A DNA stretch of 64,000 nucleotides from Clitopilus passeckerianus. Its lineage: Eukaryota > Basidiomycota > Agaricomycetes > Agaricales > Entolomataceae. The stretch spans positions 37,961 to 101,960 of the forward strand of contig CALYLX010000007.1 of assembly GCA_944990035.1 (NCBI GenBank). Direction: 5' to 3'. Positions 1 to 12,037 of the stretch are shown one piece after another; positions within the stretch are counted from its first letter, which is position 1, and each line of letters starts with the position of its first letter. The notes below the pieces were generated by a model that was not told the origin of the DNA, ran no database searches, and worked only from the letters and a program-made list of their open reading frames with translations. The position numbers and the translations under genes are program-made.

Positions 1-2420
1 TTCTCGTCATCATCATCATCGTGCTTCTTCCTTCCACCACCGCCGTACCCAGAAGATTCGTGTTCCTGGCGACCTCCTCCTCCGTATCCAGTCTGAGTCG
101 ACCCTCCATAGCCGGAGGAGCCGTACTGGTTGTCGGTGTCTTGCTTCCTTCCCCCGCCGTAGCCAGAGGAGCTGTATTGGTTGTCGGAATCTTGCTTCCT
201 TCCCCCGCCGTAGCCGGAGGAGCTGTACTGGTTGTCGGAATCTTGTTTCCTCCCTCCGCCGTAGCCAGAGGACTCATGTTCTTGTCGTCCGTATCCGGAG
301 GATCCGTATTGATTACCAGAAGAGCCGTAGGACGACTGGGTGTTTCCTAAACCAGAAGTTAAGTACAAACCCTTCCACCCAAATTCACAGTAAAAACTAA
401 CCTCCATACCCCGACTGCTGAGTCTGAGTCTTATGTCCACCCCCATACGCCGCACCCGCACCCACAGCAGCAGCAGCAGCACCTCCTCCATACGCCGCCC
501 CATGCGAATGCGAATGCCCACCATACCCCGGCTCGTCCAAAGTCTGATTCTCCGATCCCGGTCTCTTATTCTTTCCTGCCTTGACCTTGTCCTTGGTCAA
601 CAAGGCAATCACCTCCCTCCCACCTTCAGGCCCGAGCCCACCGATCCACCGACCGAGCTCTTCGTACATGTCGTGTTGGATCCTGCTTTGGCCGGAGGCG
701 TAGTAGGGGTGGTGGAACGCCTCCAGAATCTGATCAATAACCCTATCCGGATCCTCTCCATTCCCCCACGCAGGGACAATAAGCCCCACGGCATACCTCA
801 CCACCAATTTCGCGATCTTACCCGCCGGCTCGTTGAGGATTAAAGCGAAATGGTCCTTGGAGAGGAAAGAGTGGGTGGGGTCTGAAGCGCGGGGGTTTGT
901 GAATACTTCGAATTGGTCTTTGGACTCGATGACGGCTTTGGAGCCTTCGCCGAGGACGGAGGTGGCGGTTTGGAGGAGGGGGGAGATGTAGGGTGCGAGG
1001 AGGGTGTAGACGTAAGCGTTCAGGGAATTGGTCAATTCTTCCATCAAGTCGCCCAAGCCGGGGACCATCTCGATACCCTTGATGAAATCCCTGAACACGC
1101 CGTCTCGCCATTTGAGCAGCTCGAGGAGGCGGTGCTGTACGTCGGGGGGAGCGATGTTGGAGGGGTCGAAGGAGTAGGCTTTGGATGCTGCGGCCATGGA
1201 GTCTGCTTGGGACATTTTTTCGTCAGAGGAGGATTGGCCGAAGGAGGGGAGTTTGTGGAGGATGGAGCTGATTTTTTGGAAGTTTGCGTCCGAGTTTGCG
1301 GTCTGGTGAATGTTAGAAGGGAGTAAGTAAGAGAGGATGGTGTGGAAACTGACCTGGCTCATTTTTTGGGAGAGATCGGTGACGGATGCTTGGCTTAGAT
1401 GGCTGCATCCGAGTATGTTAAATCGGGAGTAAATGGGAATATAAAGACACATACTCTGTAGCTTCACCCATCAGGGAATGAATGAAATCTGCACCTCCAA
1501 ACGTGCCAGTGACAAGAGGCGGCGCAGGGCCATTGGGGGTTTGAATGACGACATTATCGCCGACATGGCAAAACACCTCTTTATAGCCCATCTTTCTGAG
1601 TCCGACTTCGCACCAGTTGCTGTGCGCGAGTAAATCCTCCATCGTATGAAGCCCCGTGCCGAGAAGACGGTAAGCCTCCCAGAGATCAGCACCTTCCCTT
1701 CCCTGCGCAGCCCGTCCGTGCTCGATGCAGGCCCGGAAAGTACGCCGGATGAAAGCAGTGGAGGTATCGAACCCCTCATTCTCAGTAGCCATGTACTTCT
1801 TCATCCCCGTACGTTGGTCAATCTCCAGTTCTCTGTCTTGCACAGGCGGGCGGAGCTTAGGATGGAACGTCCTCGCATCGCCTTCAACCTCGGCGTATCC
1901 TTTCGGATTATCAATGTGCTCAACGGGGAGGTAGACCCCCAACCTATCAGCCGTGACTTCAAACTCCTCCGTCGCAAATCCGAACGTCATGAACCCCAAA
2001 ACCGAGACGATCAAGATGAGCGTGTCGGCTGTGAGCTTGGACAGGCCGGCGATGTCCATAGCTTGGGAGTAGTCACGGAGCCAGTTGCCGAAGTAGACCT
2101 TTTTGACATCGCTACGAGAGAACTTTGCGCCCCCCGAGGCTTGTTGGATGACGGAGTGCGCGAAGCCGAGGATGCCACCGCCTGAGGCTATACCGCCCGC
2201 GGATTTGACGAGTTCTTCGAGGACGTTTTCGATGTCGCCGTGGCGGAAGGCTTTGTCTTTACAGGTGTCAGATTTCGGGAGATCTTTTTGATGAGATGTA
2301 GCACAAACCATTGAGATATGAGAAATCTGGGATATCACCTGCCCCGAACGCGTGCGTCTCCGCGGGGAGAAGCACGACGAGGACAGTTAGGAGCAATAAA
2401 GTATTTGTTGCGTAACCCAT
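1..2420 (-). CDS. het-C: HET-C family protein (heterokaryon incompatibility C-like), 3' end cut by window edge
   Basis: Member of the HET-C family, known from Neurospora as a secreted or membrane-associated glycine-rich protein in heterokaryon incompatibility; its role in basidiomycetes is not established. The start at 2420 gives a signal peptide (MGYATNTLLLLTVLVVLLPA) followed by the family's opening FGAGDIP. Exons I infer: 2420-2309, 2256-1455, 1402-1354, 1302-402 and 346-<1. Joining the first two restores YLNDKAFRHGDIE. The core carries KVYFGNWLRDYSQAMD and the LHTMEDLLAHSNWCE stretch typical of the family. After about 500 residues the protein turns glycine, tyrosine and histidine rich, then enters GYGGGRKQD repeats up to the window edge. 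Exon phases agree at every junction. LTV1 lies upstream on the same strand, ending about 100 bases away. Family assignment is firm; function is inferred by homology only. Confidence 0.9.
114..266 (-). repeat. Three tandem 51-bp coding repeats in het-C
   Basis: Three head-to-tail copies of a 51-base unit (114-164, 165-215, 216-266) encode GYGGGRKQDSDNQYSSS-like 17-residue units. Only a few bases differ between copies, and related but less regular GYGG segments lie on both sides (roughly 1-113 and 267-345). All units are in frame with the HET-C exon. Confidence 0.85.
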
Positions 2421-2517
2421 AGAAGTAGATAGATGAGAGAGATTGAATAGATTGGAGCGTTGTTGTTGCTATGAGCCCTAAATATCCCATGACGACTGCC
2501 AAGAGATCTAATCTAAT

Positions 2518-4476
2518 CTACAACTTCTTCAATCGAGTCTCTCTATTTCTAACCGTCTTCATCTGCTGCTTTATCTCTGCGCCGAATTGTTCCTTGGTGT
2601 TCTTCTTCTCGACCCGACGTGCTTGTTTGTTAGCTTTCACAGCTGCTTTGCGCGCTCGTTTCTCTTCTGCTGTTTCGTCTTTGGGTCGAGTGATCGTTAC
2701 TTTGGAGGCTGTTGCGAGATTAGCTACATAGTTTTGCTAGCCAAATGTACCCACGAGTATCAGTATCAGACCCAGAATCATCACCAACTTCTTGTTCTTT
2801 CTGTTGTTGGACCACAGGGAACCCAGTCTTCGGATCCAACTTGATCTTGACAACTTTCCTAGCATCCCTCGCTCTAATAATCCTCGGATGATTCTCCAAA
2901 TTTGAATAAGTCGCTACATCTCTCATCAGCCTCCATTCTCTTTGAATCGCTCAACCACTTACACAAAATCGTCTCACAATCCCACCTATCCTTCTTATCC
3001 TCCTCCTCCCGCATCCACGCATCCTCCTCGCCCTCTCCACCCTCATAGTCGCCCTCCGCAACACGTACCCGATCGTCTAGCCCCATCGCGCGCCGGAGGG
3101 TATCGAGTTTCTCAGCACCGGTGTCGCCGGCGAGTTTGGGTCGGATTTTACGTCCTAGGAGCTCGTGCTCGTTCATGAATTCGTTCATCATGGATTCAAA
3201 GTCGGTGCGGGAGGTGAGGAGGGCCGGGGGTTCTTCTGAGTTTTCGTCTTCATCCTCTTCTTCGTGTTCTTCTTCATCAGAGTCGAAATCTTCGTATTCT
3301 TTCATCATCATCTATCCAAACCCATAATTAGTTGAAAGTTGAATGAGAGGAAAGTGGAAGGAAAGACGAACCTGATCAAACCTCTCATCCAACGTCTGCA
3401 GCGCCTCGTTCCTATACATACTGCTACTACTCATCGAATACCCACTCGCGTCGCTCCCTCCACCTGCTCGTCGGCCTTTTCTTTTCTTCCCACCCACTAC
3501 GCTCATTGAGATGGTGGGGAGTGTGCCGATCGTGTCGCCACCTTCGGATTCGAAGTCGTCCTCGTCGTCAGAGAAATGTGCATGGCGAGACGCCTGGGAT
3601 TTCTTGAACGCCTTAAATCGTTCTTCCCAACCTGCTTCATCGGATTCTTCTTCACTCGTAGTCGTCCCACCTGCCTCTAATGATGGTGTTTTCTTTCCTT
3701 CCTCCTCTCGAATCACATCATCCTCATCAACCCCCCACTCCTCAAACTCAAATTCAACCCCCTCCCCATCCTCTCCCTTCTCTCCATCCTTAACCAACTC
3801 CCCGAAAAAGTCATCCTCCAGCTCGTCATCCACGAACGCCTCATCCTCCAGCGCCTCGAGGACCTGTCTTAGGTGCGGGTCCATGTCGGGTTGTAAGCCA
3901 GCGAGGGAGGCGGGGATGGGGAGGTGGGAGTCGTATATTGTGGAGGGGGGGAGTTCGTGGAGGGAGGGGAGGGATTCGGGTGGTATTACTACCGCTTCGT
4001 CTTTCAGGGTAATTCCTCCGGTATCCTTTGTTTTCCCTTTTGCTTTGGTAGTATTGGAGGAGGCGGACGTGGAGGCAGAGGGAGCCTCGATCAAAACACT
4101 CTCCACCCCGTCCTCCTGCATACCCACAGGGCGCAAGTGTTGCATGTAGTCATAGTCCGTATCGTCGTAGTAGATCCCGTAGAGGGAGGCTTCGCCTACG
4201 TTGTGGGATTTGTCGTGCGAGAGGAGGGAGGAGGGGAGGAGGGATTCGAGGTCTGTACGGGATTTGCCCTGGTATTGACGATAAGTTAGATTGATGATAA
4301 AGTAGGATTTGTGTTCTAGGATCGGTACAAACCTTTTTGACATTCTCCCGCTCGAATTCCTTCAAGACGTGTTTACTCGCTTCGGGATCGTGGATGAGGG
4401 GATCGCGTTGGGAGCGGTGCACGAGCTGGAAGTGTTTAGCGCCTGGTTGGCGGAAGAGGGATTTTTTGGCTGGCAT
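2518..4476 (-). CDS. LTV1: LTV1, 40S ribosomal subunit assembly factor
   Basis: LTV1 escorts pre-40S particles during late assembly and nuclear export. The start at 4476 gives MPAKKSLFRQPGAKHFQLVH, a recognisable family N-terminus, followed by RSQRDPLIHDPEAS. A second conserved block sits at about residues 60-90 (LYGIYYDDTDYDYMQHLR). A long acidic low-complexity middle follows, then WDCETIL..TYSNLENHPR and a basic C-terminal helix (ETAEEKRARKAAVKANKQAR). Exons: 4476-4333, 4268-3372, 3311-2963, 2913-about 2785, 2723-2518, about 574 aa. The fourth intron is uncertain: a 61-base version uses donor GTGATG, and a 31-base version uses the better-looking GTGGGT. Both keep frame. TAF2 is divergent, 593 bases away. 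Confidence 0.93.
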
Positions 4477-5069
4477 TGGGTAGAGATGTGCACAGTTGAA
4501 CTTGAAGCGAGAGGATCAGAGTGATGCTGCAAATTTCTCGAGTAGAGATGTAGAGAACAAGATCCGATGAGTTCACTTTGAGCTGCCTTTAGTTTTATCA
4601 GAGGTGGATATATGAAAACAAAGAAAGCAGAGAAAAATCTAAAGCAAGCCCTTCAGCACTCTCAATCTCTGAGTGATTGATCGTGAAAAACTTGTGAATT
4701 AGGGGCACGCGGCGGCACGGGTTCCCGTAGTGCTGTGGTGTCTTACATAATCGACACCCCTTGGTATGGCCTAACCGTAACGTCGACCAACACACATTCA
4801 ACGGACGACGAAAGGCTTTCATTTTTCCGTATCATTCGACTCTCTCTTGATATACCCCAGCTCTTGGTCTACACGACAGGAGCTATACGAAACGGCAAGA
4901 AGCAAGAAAGTGAAGAAGAAGGCTTTGGGAAGAGCAAAAGACGGAAAGAAGGTTGTGAAGTGTAAAGTGTTTGAGAAACTACGAGTATACTCGAGACTCA
5001 GCACTACAAAGCAATAAAGAGGAGAGAAGAAAGGGATTCAAAGGAGAGAAGGAGAGAAAGGACGACGAA
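4477..5069. promoter_or_regulatory. Divergent intergenic region LTV1/TAF2
   Basis: 593 bases separate the two start codons, so it must hold both 5' leaders and probably both promoters. The TAF2-proximal 180 bases (about 4890-5066) are strongly purine rich on the plus strand (GAGAGAAGAAAGG-like runs). I see no clear TATA box and no ORF with family similarity. Confidence 0.5.
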
Positions 5070-8000
5070 ATGGATCCGAGAATATTGCAACAACGTGAAC
5101 ATCTCAGGAGGGGGTTTAACATCAGGTTCGTTTCATTATACACTCCCCTCGTGGGGGCATTCTTGTTACAGTCTCGACTGACACGTGTTCCGACTTGTAG
5201 CCACCAGAAAGTCGTGTTAGAGGTTGACTTTTCAGGGAGTCTTTGGGTGAGTACACAGTGGTTGTGTTCGTTGAGGTGGCGTGGAGAGCTGATTCATTCT
5301 TGTTTCCTTCCTTGCTGCGATTTCGTGGGGATGTAGGGATACACCGAGATTACTGTTATCCCGACTACAAAAGACCTCAAGACGCTCTACTTTCATTCTA
5401 GGCAATGTCGTACGTCCTCCCTCTCTCCTCCACTGTTCAACAACCGAAGAAATAACGACGAATTCAAATTCAACCAGAAATCCACACGGTGACGATAGGA
5501 GGCCACCAAGCCGACTTTGCACATGCCGATCCACTGGCGAATGTTTCTATGGGCAGCCCAACGGAGGCGGCGGATTGTCATCGACATCCGGAGCTCAAGA
5601 GGAAGCTGTATACCGCGATGCAGGAGGGCGATGAGGGTGAACTGGCTGTTGGGCTTCCCAGGGAGGTCACAATCAAGTTGGCTGGAAGCCATGGAAGTGG
5701 CCTTGGGGCTGGGGCTGGGATGAGTGGGTTGGTCAGTGAGGGTGAGTCATTTCTTGGCAACAGCGAATTGGGGACGATGAGAGCTGATTATGGTGTGCAG
5801 CTGCGACGCCCGAACCACAAACGCCGGGACCGCATGGAGGGCCGGAATATGCACCGTTGACTGTGAATATTGCGTATAGCTTGAGAAACCCGGTTGATGG
5901 GTTCGAGTTTGTGTTGCCTACGGATGCGTACCCTCATGTATGTGGCGGTTTTTTCTCTTCACTTGTCACATGAATCTCACTCAAAAGCCGATAGCGGGTC
6001 CCACATGCGTATACGAGTCCTTCGTCCCCTGATTCCGCACGATGCTGGGTTCCGTGCATCGATAATCCTTGGGAAAAGTGTACGTGGGAGTTTGAGTTTG
6101 TTGTTCCGAGGTATTTGGAAGAGAGGGAACCTGGGCAGGAGGAAGAGGAAGAGGATAGTGGGGATTCGTACCCTACTTTGGTGGTTTGTAGTGGGGAGTT
6201 GGTGGAACAAGTATGTTTTTCGATCCGACGTTGAGACTGGGACTAATGTAGTATATTTGTTTGCAGGTTGCACACCCGTACAACTCGAACAAGACGATTT
6301 TCTTGTTCGCACAGGCCACCCTCACATCCGTACAGCATGTCGCATTCGCAGCAGGCCCATTCCACCTCCTCTCTATCCCCGCTGACTCAACAGCAGAAGA
6401 TACGTCCTCATCTGCAGCCCAACCCCTCATGTACGCTTTCTGCCTCCCGGGGCACGAATCCATGCTCGCCACATCCACCTCTACCCTCCGCTCAGCCATG
6501 TCGTTCTACTCAACCGACTTTGGGTCTTACCCGTTCGGCTCGTACAAAGTCGTCTTCGTAGACCAGCTGCCTGCACAGAGATTCGACAGCTCTACGCTCT
6601 CGCTCCTCACCGTTGACCTCTTACACGGCGACGACGCGATTGAGCAAGCTATTGAGACGAGACATGCGTTGGCACATGCACTTGCCTGCCAATGGGTCGG
6701 GGTGAACATCCAGCCTAAGAACTGGTCTGATCTCTGGCTCGTCAACGGCTTGGCACTCTATATCACTGGGCTGTTCATGCGCAAGCTGCTCGGGATCAAC
6801 GAGTACCGGTTCAGGCTCAAGAAGGACATGCAGAGGACTGTTGAGTGGGACGTAGGCGGCATGCCTCCCATTTGCCAACCGCAAAACTTGGACCCACCCG
6901 ACGCAGCCACATTGCCATTTATCAACCTCAAAGCGCCCCTCGTCCTCCACATCCTCGATCGCAAGTTGGGTAAATCCGGTACGGCCCTCGGGCTGTCTCG
7001 AGTGTTACCCAAGCTGTTCCTGTCGGCGATCAGTGGGGAGATGGTGAACAATACGTTGTCAACGCATGCGTTTTTGAGGATATGTAGGAAGGTGTCTGGT
7101 GTGGATCTGAGGACGTTTGCGGAGCAGTGGATTTATGGGAGTGGGTGTCCGAGTTTTGGGTTTAGCGCGACTTTCAATAGGAAGAAGATGGCGGTGGAGA
7201 TTACGATGAGGCAGGATGCGCCTGCGTATAAGGCGATGGAGGGGAGTGAGGTGTCGAAGTTGTTGATGAAGCCTGTCGCGTTTTTCGAGGTTTGTCCTTT
7301 TCTCTCGTTTTCTTGGAAATGGTTTATTGATGGGTATTGGGATTTGGTAGGGCACGATGACGATTCGGATTCACGAAGCAGATGGGACACCGTATGAGCA
7401 TGTCCTCGACATTCGCTCCCCGTTCAAACGCTATGAAGTCCCGTTCAACACCAAGTACAAACGTGTCCGGCGTAACACCAAACGCTACCTCGCACGTCAG
7501 GCAGCAGCACAAGCCGCAGCAGAAGGCGATGCCGAGGCTGCCGAAGCCATGGGTATGGTCGACATGGGCTTCGGCCTGGACGTGTGGGAGAAGGAACAGG
7601 AGCGCGAGAACTGGAAGGTGGCAGATTGGACAGAGGAAGACGAGAGCGTGATGAGTGGTGCGACGTATGAGTGGATTCGGATGGACGCTGATTTTGAGTG
7701 GATTGCTGGGTTGAAGTTTGACCAGCCTGATTTTATGTGGGTTAGTCAGTTGCAGAGGGATAGGGATGTCGTGGCGCAGCTTGAGGTGAGTCTTTGGATG
7801 GTTTGGTTGGCGGGGTGAAGAGAGGCTGACGGTTGGGTGTATAGGCGATTAATGCGCTCGCGGAGAAGCCGAATGCCATTGTGTCAAGCACCTTGACCAA
7901 GACGGTCCTTGTCTCAAATTACTACTTCCGGATTCGCTGTGAAGCTGCCCTTGCTATTGTAACAGTATGTGGCTTCAATTATTTTTCACTCCAATCTTAT

Positions 8001-11000
8001 ATATCTCTCTCCAGTGTGCAATCCGGAAACTTGACTTCCTGGGCCTATTCCACCTGTTCAAATTATTCTTACGCCACTGCTACGAACCTGAAGACGCTAA
8101 TCAAGATCTTTTCAACCACACTTATGTTCCCAAGCCTAACGACTTTTCTGACTTTGCCGAGTACTTTGTTCGCAAGGTATGTATCCCATTGTCTGCTGGA
8201 CACTAAACATCACTGACCTGTGCTGCGCCAGGCTCTCATTTCTGCTATCTCGCGTGTTCGGTTCGAGACTGGCAAATCGCCGTCCATCGTCCGCCAGTTC
8301 TTGATTGACCAACTTCGTTACAACGACAACACTGCTAACCCTGTAAGCTTATTTGTTAACATCTATACAAGGTCCATACTCATGGCTGCAACAGTACTCC
8401 GATGGCCTCTATATTTGCACCCTTATCTCTGCTGCCGCTGCATCGGCTATCTGCACCACTCCTCCAGAACGTGGAGAACTCTTACCGTCGGAGATACGGA
8501 AAGAGTCTACAGAAGAGGACGAGAATTTGCTGAAGAAGGCTGTCGCTGAGGTTGATCGATACCGAAGCATGGACAGGTTGATTCCGTCGACGCACAATTG
8601 TGTCTCTGTGGCAGCTCTTGAGGTATGTTCCAAGCCTCTGACCAGCTTTTGAGTATATCCTTAATGTTTTTTCAGTTTTACATGGTACTTGGCGTTGCTG
8701 GGCTCATTCCTAACCACCCTCGGGTCTTCTTCCCGTTGACTCGGTTCGTTCTCAGCTCACTTACACCAGATTTTCTACTAACCCGGCATTAGTGAGGGAA
8801 ATTACACGCAAGTCAGAATTGCTGCCTTTGATGGTCTCTTCTTGACCAAGTGGTATGCACCACCAATCATGCGCTACATCTTTGCCGTCATGGCAAACGA
8901 CCCATCAAGAGTCGTGCGTAGACATGTCGCACGGAATGCTTGCCATTCTTTGGCGTTGCTGGTACAGATGGGCGAGATGAGGTCTGGCATGAAAGAGCAA
9001 GAGTCCCTCCTGATCGAGGAAGATGGGTCAATCCCAGAGAAGCTCAAGGAGCTCAAGAAGAGCGAGATGGATGTCATGATCAAGGTCCTTAGGAAAGACC
9101 GTGAGGTTGGCAAGAATGAGGCTCTGCGAGAGTTTTTAATGCCGGTCGCTCTGTATGTCGCTTTTGTGGCCCAGTTTTCTATGAAAGAAACTCACTCTCT
9201 TGTAGGGCACCAGATGTCGACCACGAAGTGCGGTGGTGTGTCCTGAAGCTGGCTGATATCCTCATCAAGCCTACGGAGGAAACGCCCCCTACTGTCAAGA
9301 TTCATATTCCAAGCACACCTGTTGTGGACACACCGCCTGCCCTTCCAGCGATCAAACCCCCTGTCAAGGCGACTCGTCCGATGAAAGGTGCCTCTACTCC
9401 GACCATTAAGAGTCCTCTCGTACCCTTCAATACCAAGATCAAGCTACCTGGCACCCCAACAATCGATGCACCCCAGACCCCAAGTCTTTCTCGTGGAGAG
9501 TCGAAACGCAGTGTCGTCTTCGCTACACCTGCTTTACCTCCTAGCGTGTCGAACAAGAACAAGCTCAAAGGGCGGCCCAAGCTTCAACAGCCGGAGAAAT
9601 CTGAGAGGGCCGAGAAACCGGGATATGTCCCGAAGGCACAGACGGCTGGAATGAGCCTCAATGATTTGAAGGCCTCACGCAGCGCTTTGAAGAAGCTAAA
9701 GGTGAACAAGCATGCTCCTTGTTTCCTCCAACCGGTCGATCCCATCCGGGACCAAGCTCCCAAGTAGGTGGTTTTAGCTTTTCAGCCCCATTTGATACTC
9801 ACGATTTCTCAGCTACTTCGAGGTTATCAAACAACCGATGGATCTCAGCACGATGGGTGCCAAACTCGAAGCCGGCATGTACAAGGATCGCTTTGCCTTC
9901 CAGGCAGATTTCCGCTTGATGGTCTCAAATGCCAGGCGGTATAACATGCCAGGTAGCTATGTTCATAATGAAGCCATTGCTCTCGAAACCTTCTTCGAGA
10001 AACGTAGGTCTTTTTTGTCCTCTACAATCGTTAGTAACTCATTCTTCTGTGTTTAGAATGGACCATTATCAATAAGACCCTAGAAGCCGCCAGCAAACAC
10101 CAGGCAGCTATGCAACCTCCACCGCCACCAGCAACACCACGAATCCTTCCTCCTGTGCCCAAGGCGTTTGCTTCTCCTGCACCGGTTTCTAAGCCATCGG
10201 TGCCCTCTGCTGCAACTCCTGCACCCGCCCGACCCATGATCAAGCTGAAAGTCGGGTCCCAGTCTAATCATGTTGATGCATCTCCTTCATCAGCTACGCC
10301 GTCTGCTGCGAAACCTCGCAAAATCAAGACCAAAGAACCCCGACCTGTGGACCGCTCCACTCCTGATGCCCCACCACCACCCTATGTCGACGATGGATCT
10401 CATGACATCCTGCAAGAAGTCTTGGCTATTGAACGCGAGAAGTCGGAGAAGAAGAAGATGCGTTCAGAAAAGGTTGTCAAGGAAAAGGAGAGGAGCGTGG
10501 TGAATGGTACATCTACGAAGCGAAAGAAGGACGACGCTGGCGGTATCAGCGAGGATGATATACTGGCTCTTGCTACGCCTTCGAAGAAGGAACGACCGTC
10601 GCCGCCCGAATCCTCTTCATCGTCGATTTCGATCAAGCCTCGTGTGGTGATTCCAGCCACCACAAAGTCGACCACAAAGTCTGCGCCGGCTCAAGAAACT
10701 GCCAGGCTAAGTCGTCCACCGGAACCTGCACCTCCAAAGCCATCTGTTCCCAAGGATGTCCCCAAGATCTCATTGAAAGGGAAGGAGAAGGAAAGCTCTA
10801 TACCCCCTGGTCCTCCTTCCTCCAAACCGCCAAGAGCCTCTTCATCCAAACCCTCGAGGGACTCTTCCGTCAAACCTCAGAGAGAAGGATCTCAGTCGGC
10901 CACACCGATCAACGAGAAGAAGTGCAGAGAGATCATGAAAGTTTTGCAAAAACTTCCGGAAGCTGCCATCTTCTCTCGGCCGGTGGATCCAGTTGGAGAT

Positions 11001-11731
11001 GGCTGCCCTACGTAAGCATTAGTCGGCGCTTTCTTCCCCCAGAAACTGACATCTTTGCAGGTATCTTGATGAAATCAAGCATCCCATGGATTTTGGCACT
11101 ATGCTGAACAAGCTTGGTCAGAACAAGTACATAACTATGGACGACTTCGCCAAGGACATGAAACTTGTCTTCGACAATTGCCGTCAGTTCAATCCCCCCG
11201 GAACTTTCCCAGTTACCTGTGCAGATATCGTTGAGAAAGCCTTCAAGAAAGAATGGCCAAAGGCTTTGGAAAGAAAACTCTCCTGGGGCGAGAAGCGCGG
11301 CCTCCAAGGTGTCATGACTACCTTGGTGAAAGACCCCATGTATGTTCGTGACCAGAATGATCTAGGGCAGCATCTCACTGTTACTTTTCAGTTCATGGGT
11401 ATTCCGGGAACCCGTCGATCCGGTTCTCTTGGGCATTCCAACATATTTCGACGTGATTCCACGGAAGAATGCTCGGGATCTCAGGAGTATCCGGCAGAAA
11501 CTCGATGCGGACAAGTACGATTTCGCAGAAGCTTGGGAGGCTGATCTCGAATTAATGGTCGATAATGCCATAACGTTCAATGGCCTTGATTCTGAAGTCG
11601 GACAAATCGCAGTGTCGATGCGGAACAGGATGCACGAGCTCATCGACTCATGGAAATCCGGTTCTTCAAAGAAGAGGAAGGATGGGGACAAGGGTACCCC
11701 TCAGCCTACGAAGAAGGCGAAGGTCGTTTGA
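5070..11731 (+). CDS. TAF2: TFIID subunit 2 (TAF2) with three C-terminal bromodomains
   Basis: TAF2 is the M1-aminopeptidase-like subunit of TFIID that contacts core promoter DNA. I resolve 19 exons totalling 5622 bases (1873 aa, in frame throughout). The N-terminus MDPRILQQREHLRRGFNISH and HQKVVLEVDFSG are typical. The peptidase-like module spans about residues 10-620; where active M1 enzymes have HEXXH this protein has HALACQWVG, so it should not be catalytic, as known for TAF2. A helical repeat region runs to about residue 1100. Three bromodomains follow: about 1255-1370 (PVDPIRDQAPNYFEVIKQPM, ARRYN), 1632-1755 (PVDPVGDGCPTYLDEIKHPM, CRQFN) and 1760-1850 (PVDPVLLGIPTYFDVI, AITFN). Each keeps the acetyl-lysine-binding Asn. 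The 260-residue linker between the first two is Pro/Lys/Ser rich. The exons join without a stop, so this reads as one gene, not a neighbour. cDNA would settle that. Confidence 0.93.
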
Positions 11732-12037
11732 CAAGCAATATCTGTAGTGACGGGCGATTGTATGGACTTTTAGATTTGTATTATATGATACTTTACGGTA
11801 GAGGCTAATTGGATGATGCACCGATTTCAAACGGCGTTCTTTGGCGCCAATGCCATTGCTACCACGAATAATGATAAATCATGAGACAATTCAACATAGG
11901 GCTTTGGGGAATACGATGAAATTTTGAACTTGACTTTGGTATGATACATTGGTGCGAGTAGTACAAGGCAAATGTGGGTATGGATTGAATTAATCGAAGG
12001 TATCTTTGGTGTATTGTGAATTTAAGGCTCATGCTGT
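11732..12037. other. Convergent 3' region between TAF2 and FAB1
   Basis: 306 AT-rich bases between two stop codons on opposite strands. They must hold both 3' UTRs and polyadenylation signals. I see no gene in it. Confidence 0.5.

Noticed and set aside
21..350. 109-codon plus-strand frame with VVGILLPSPAVA repeats
   Set aside because: Antisense reading of the HET-C GYGG repeats; no independent evidence.
3511..4149. 212-codon plus-strand frame opposite LTV1
   Set aside because: Antisense shadow of the acidic low-complexity part of LTV1 (Ser-rich mirror).
6650..6700. Active M1 aminopeptidase in the TAF2 N-terminal half
   Set aside because: The zinc motif HEXXH is replaced by HALACQW, as expected of the non-catalytic TAF2 fold.
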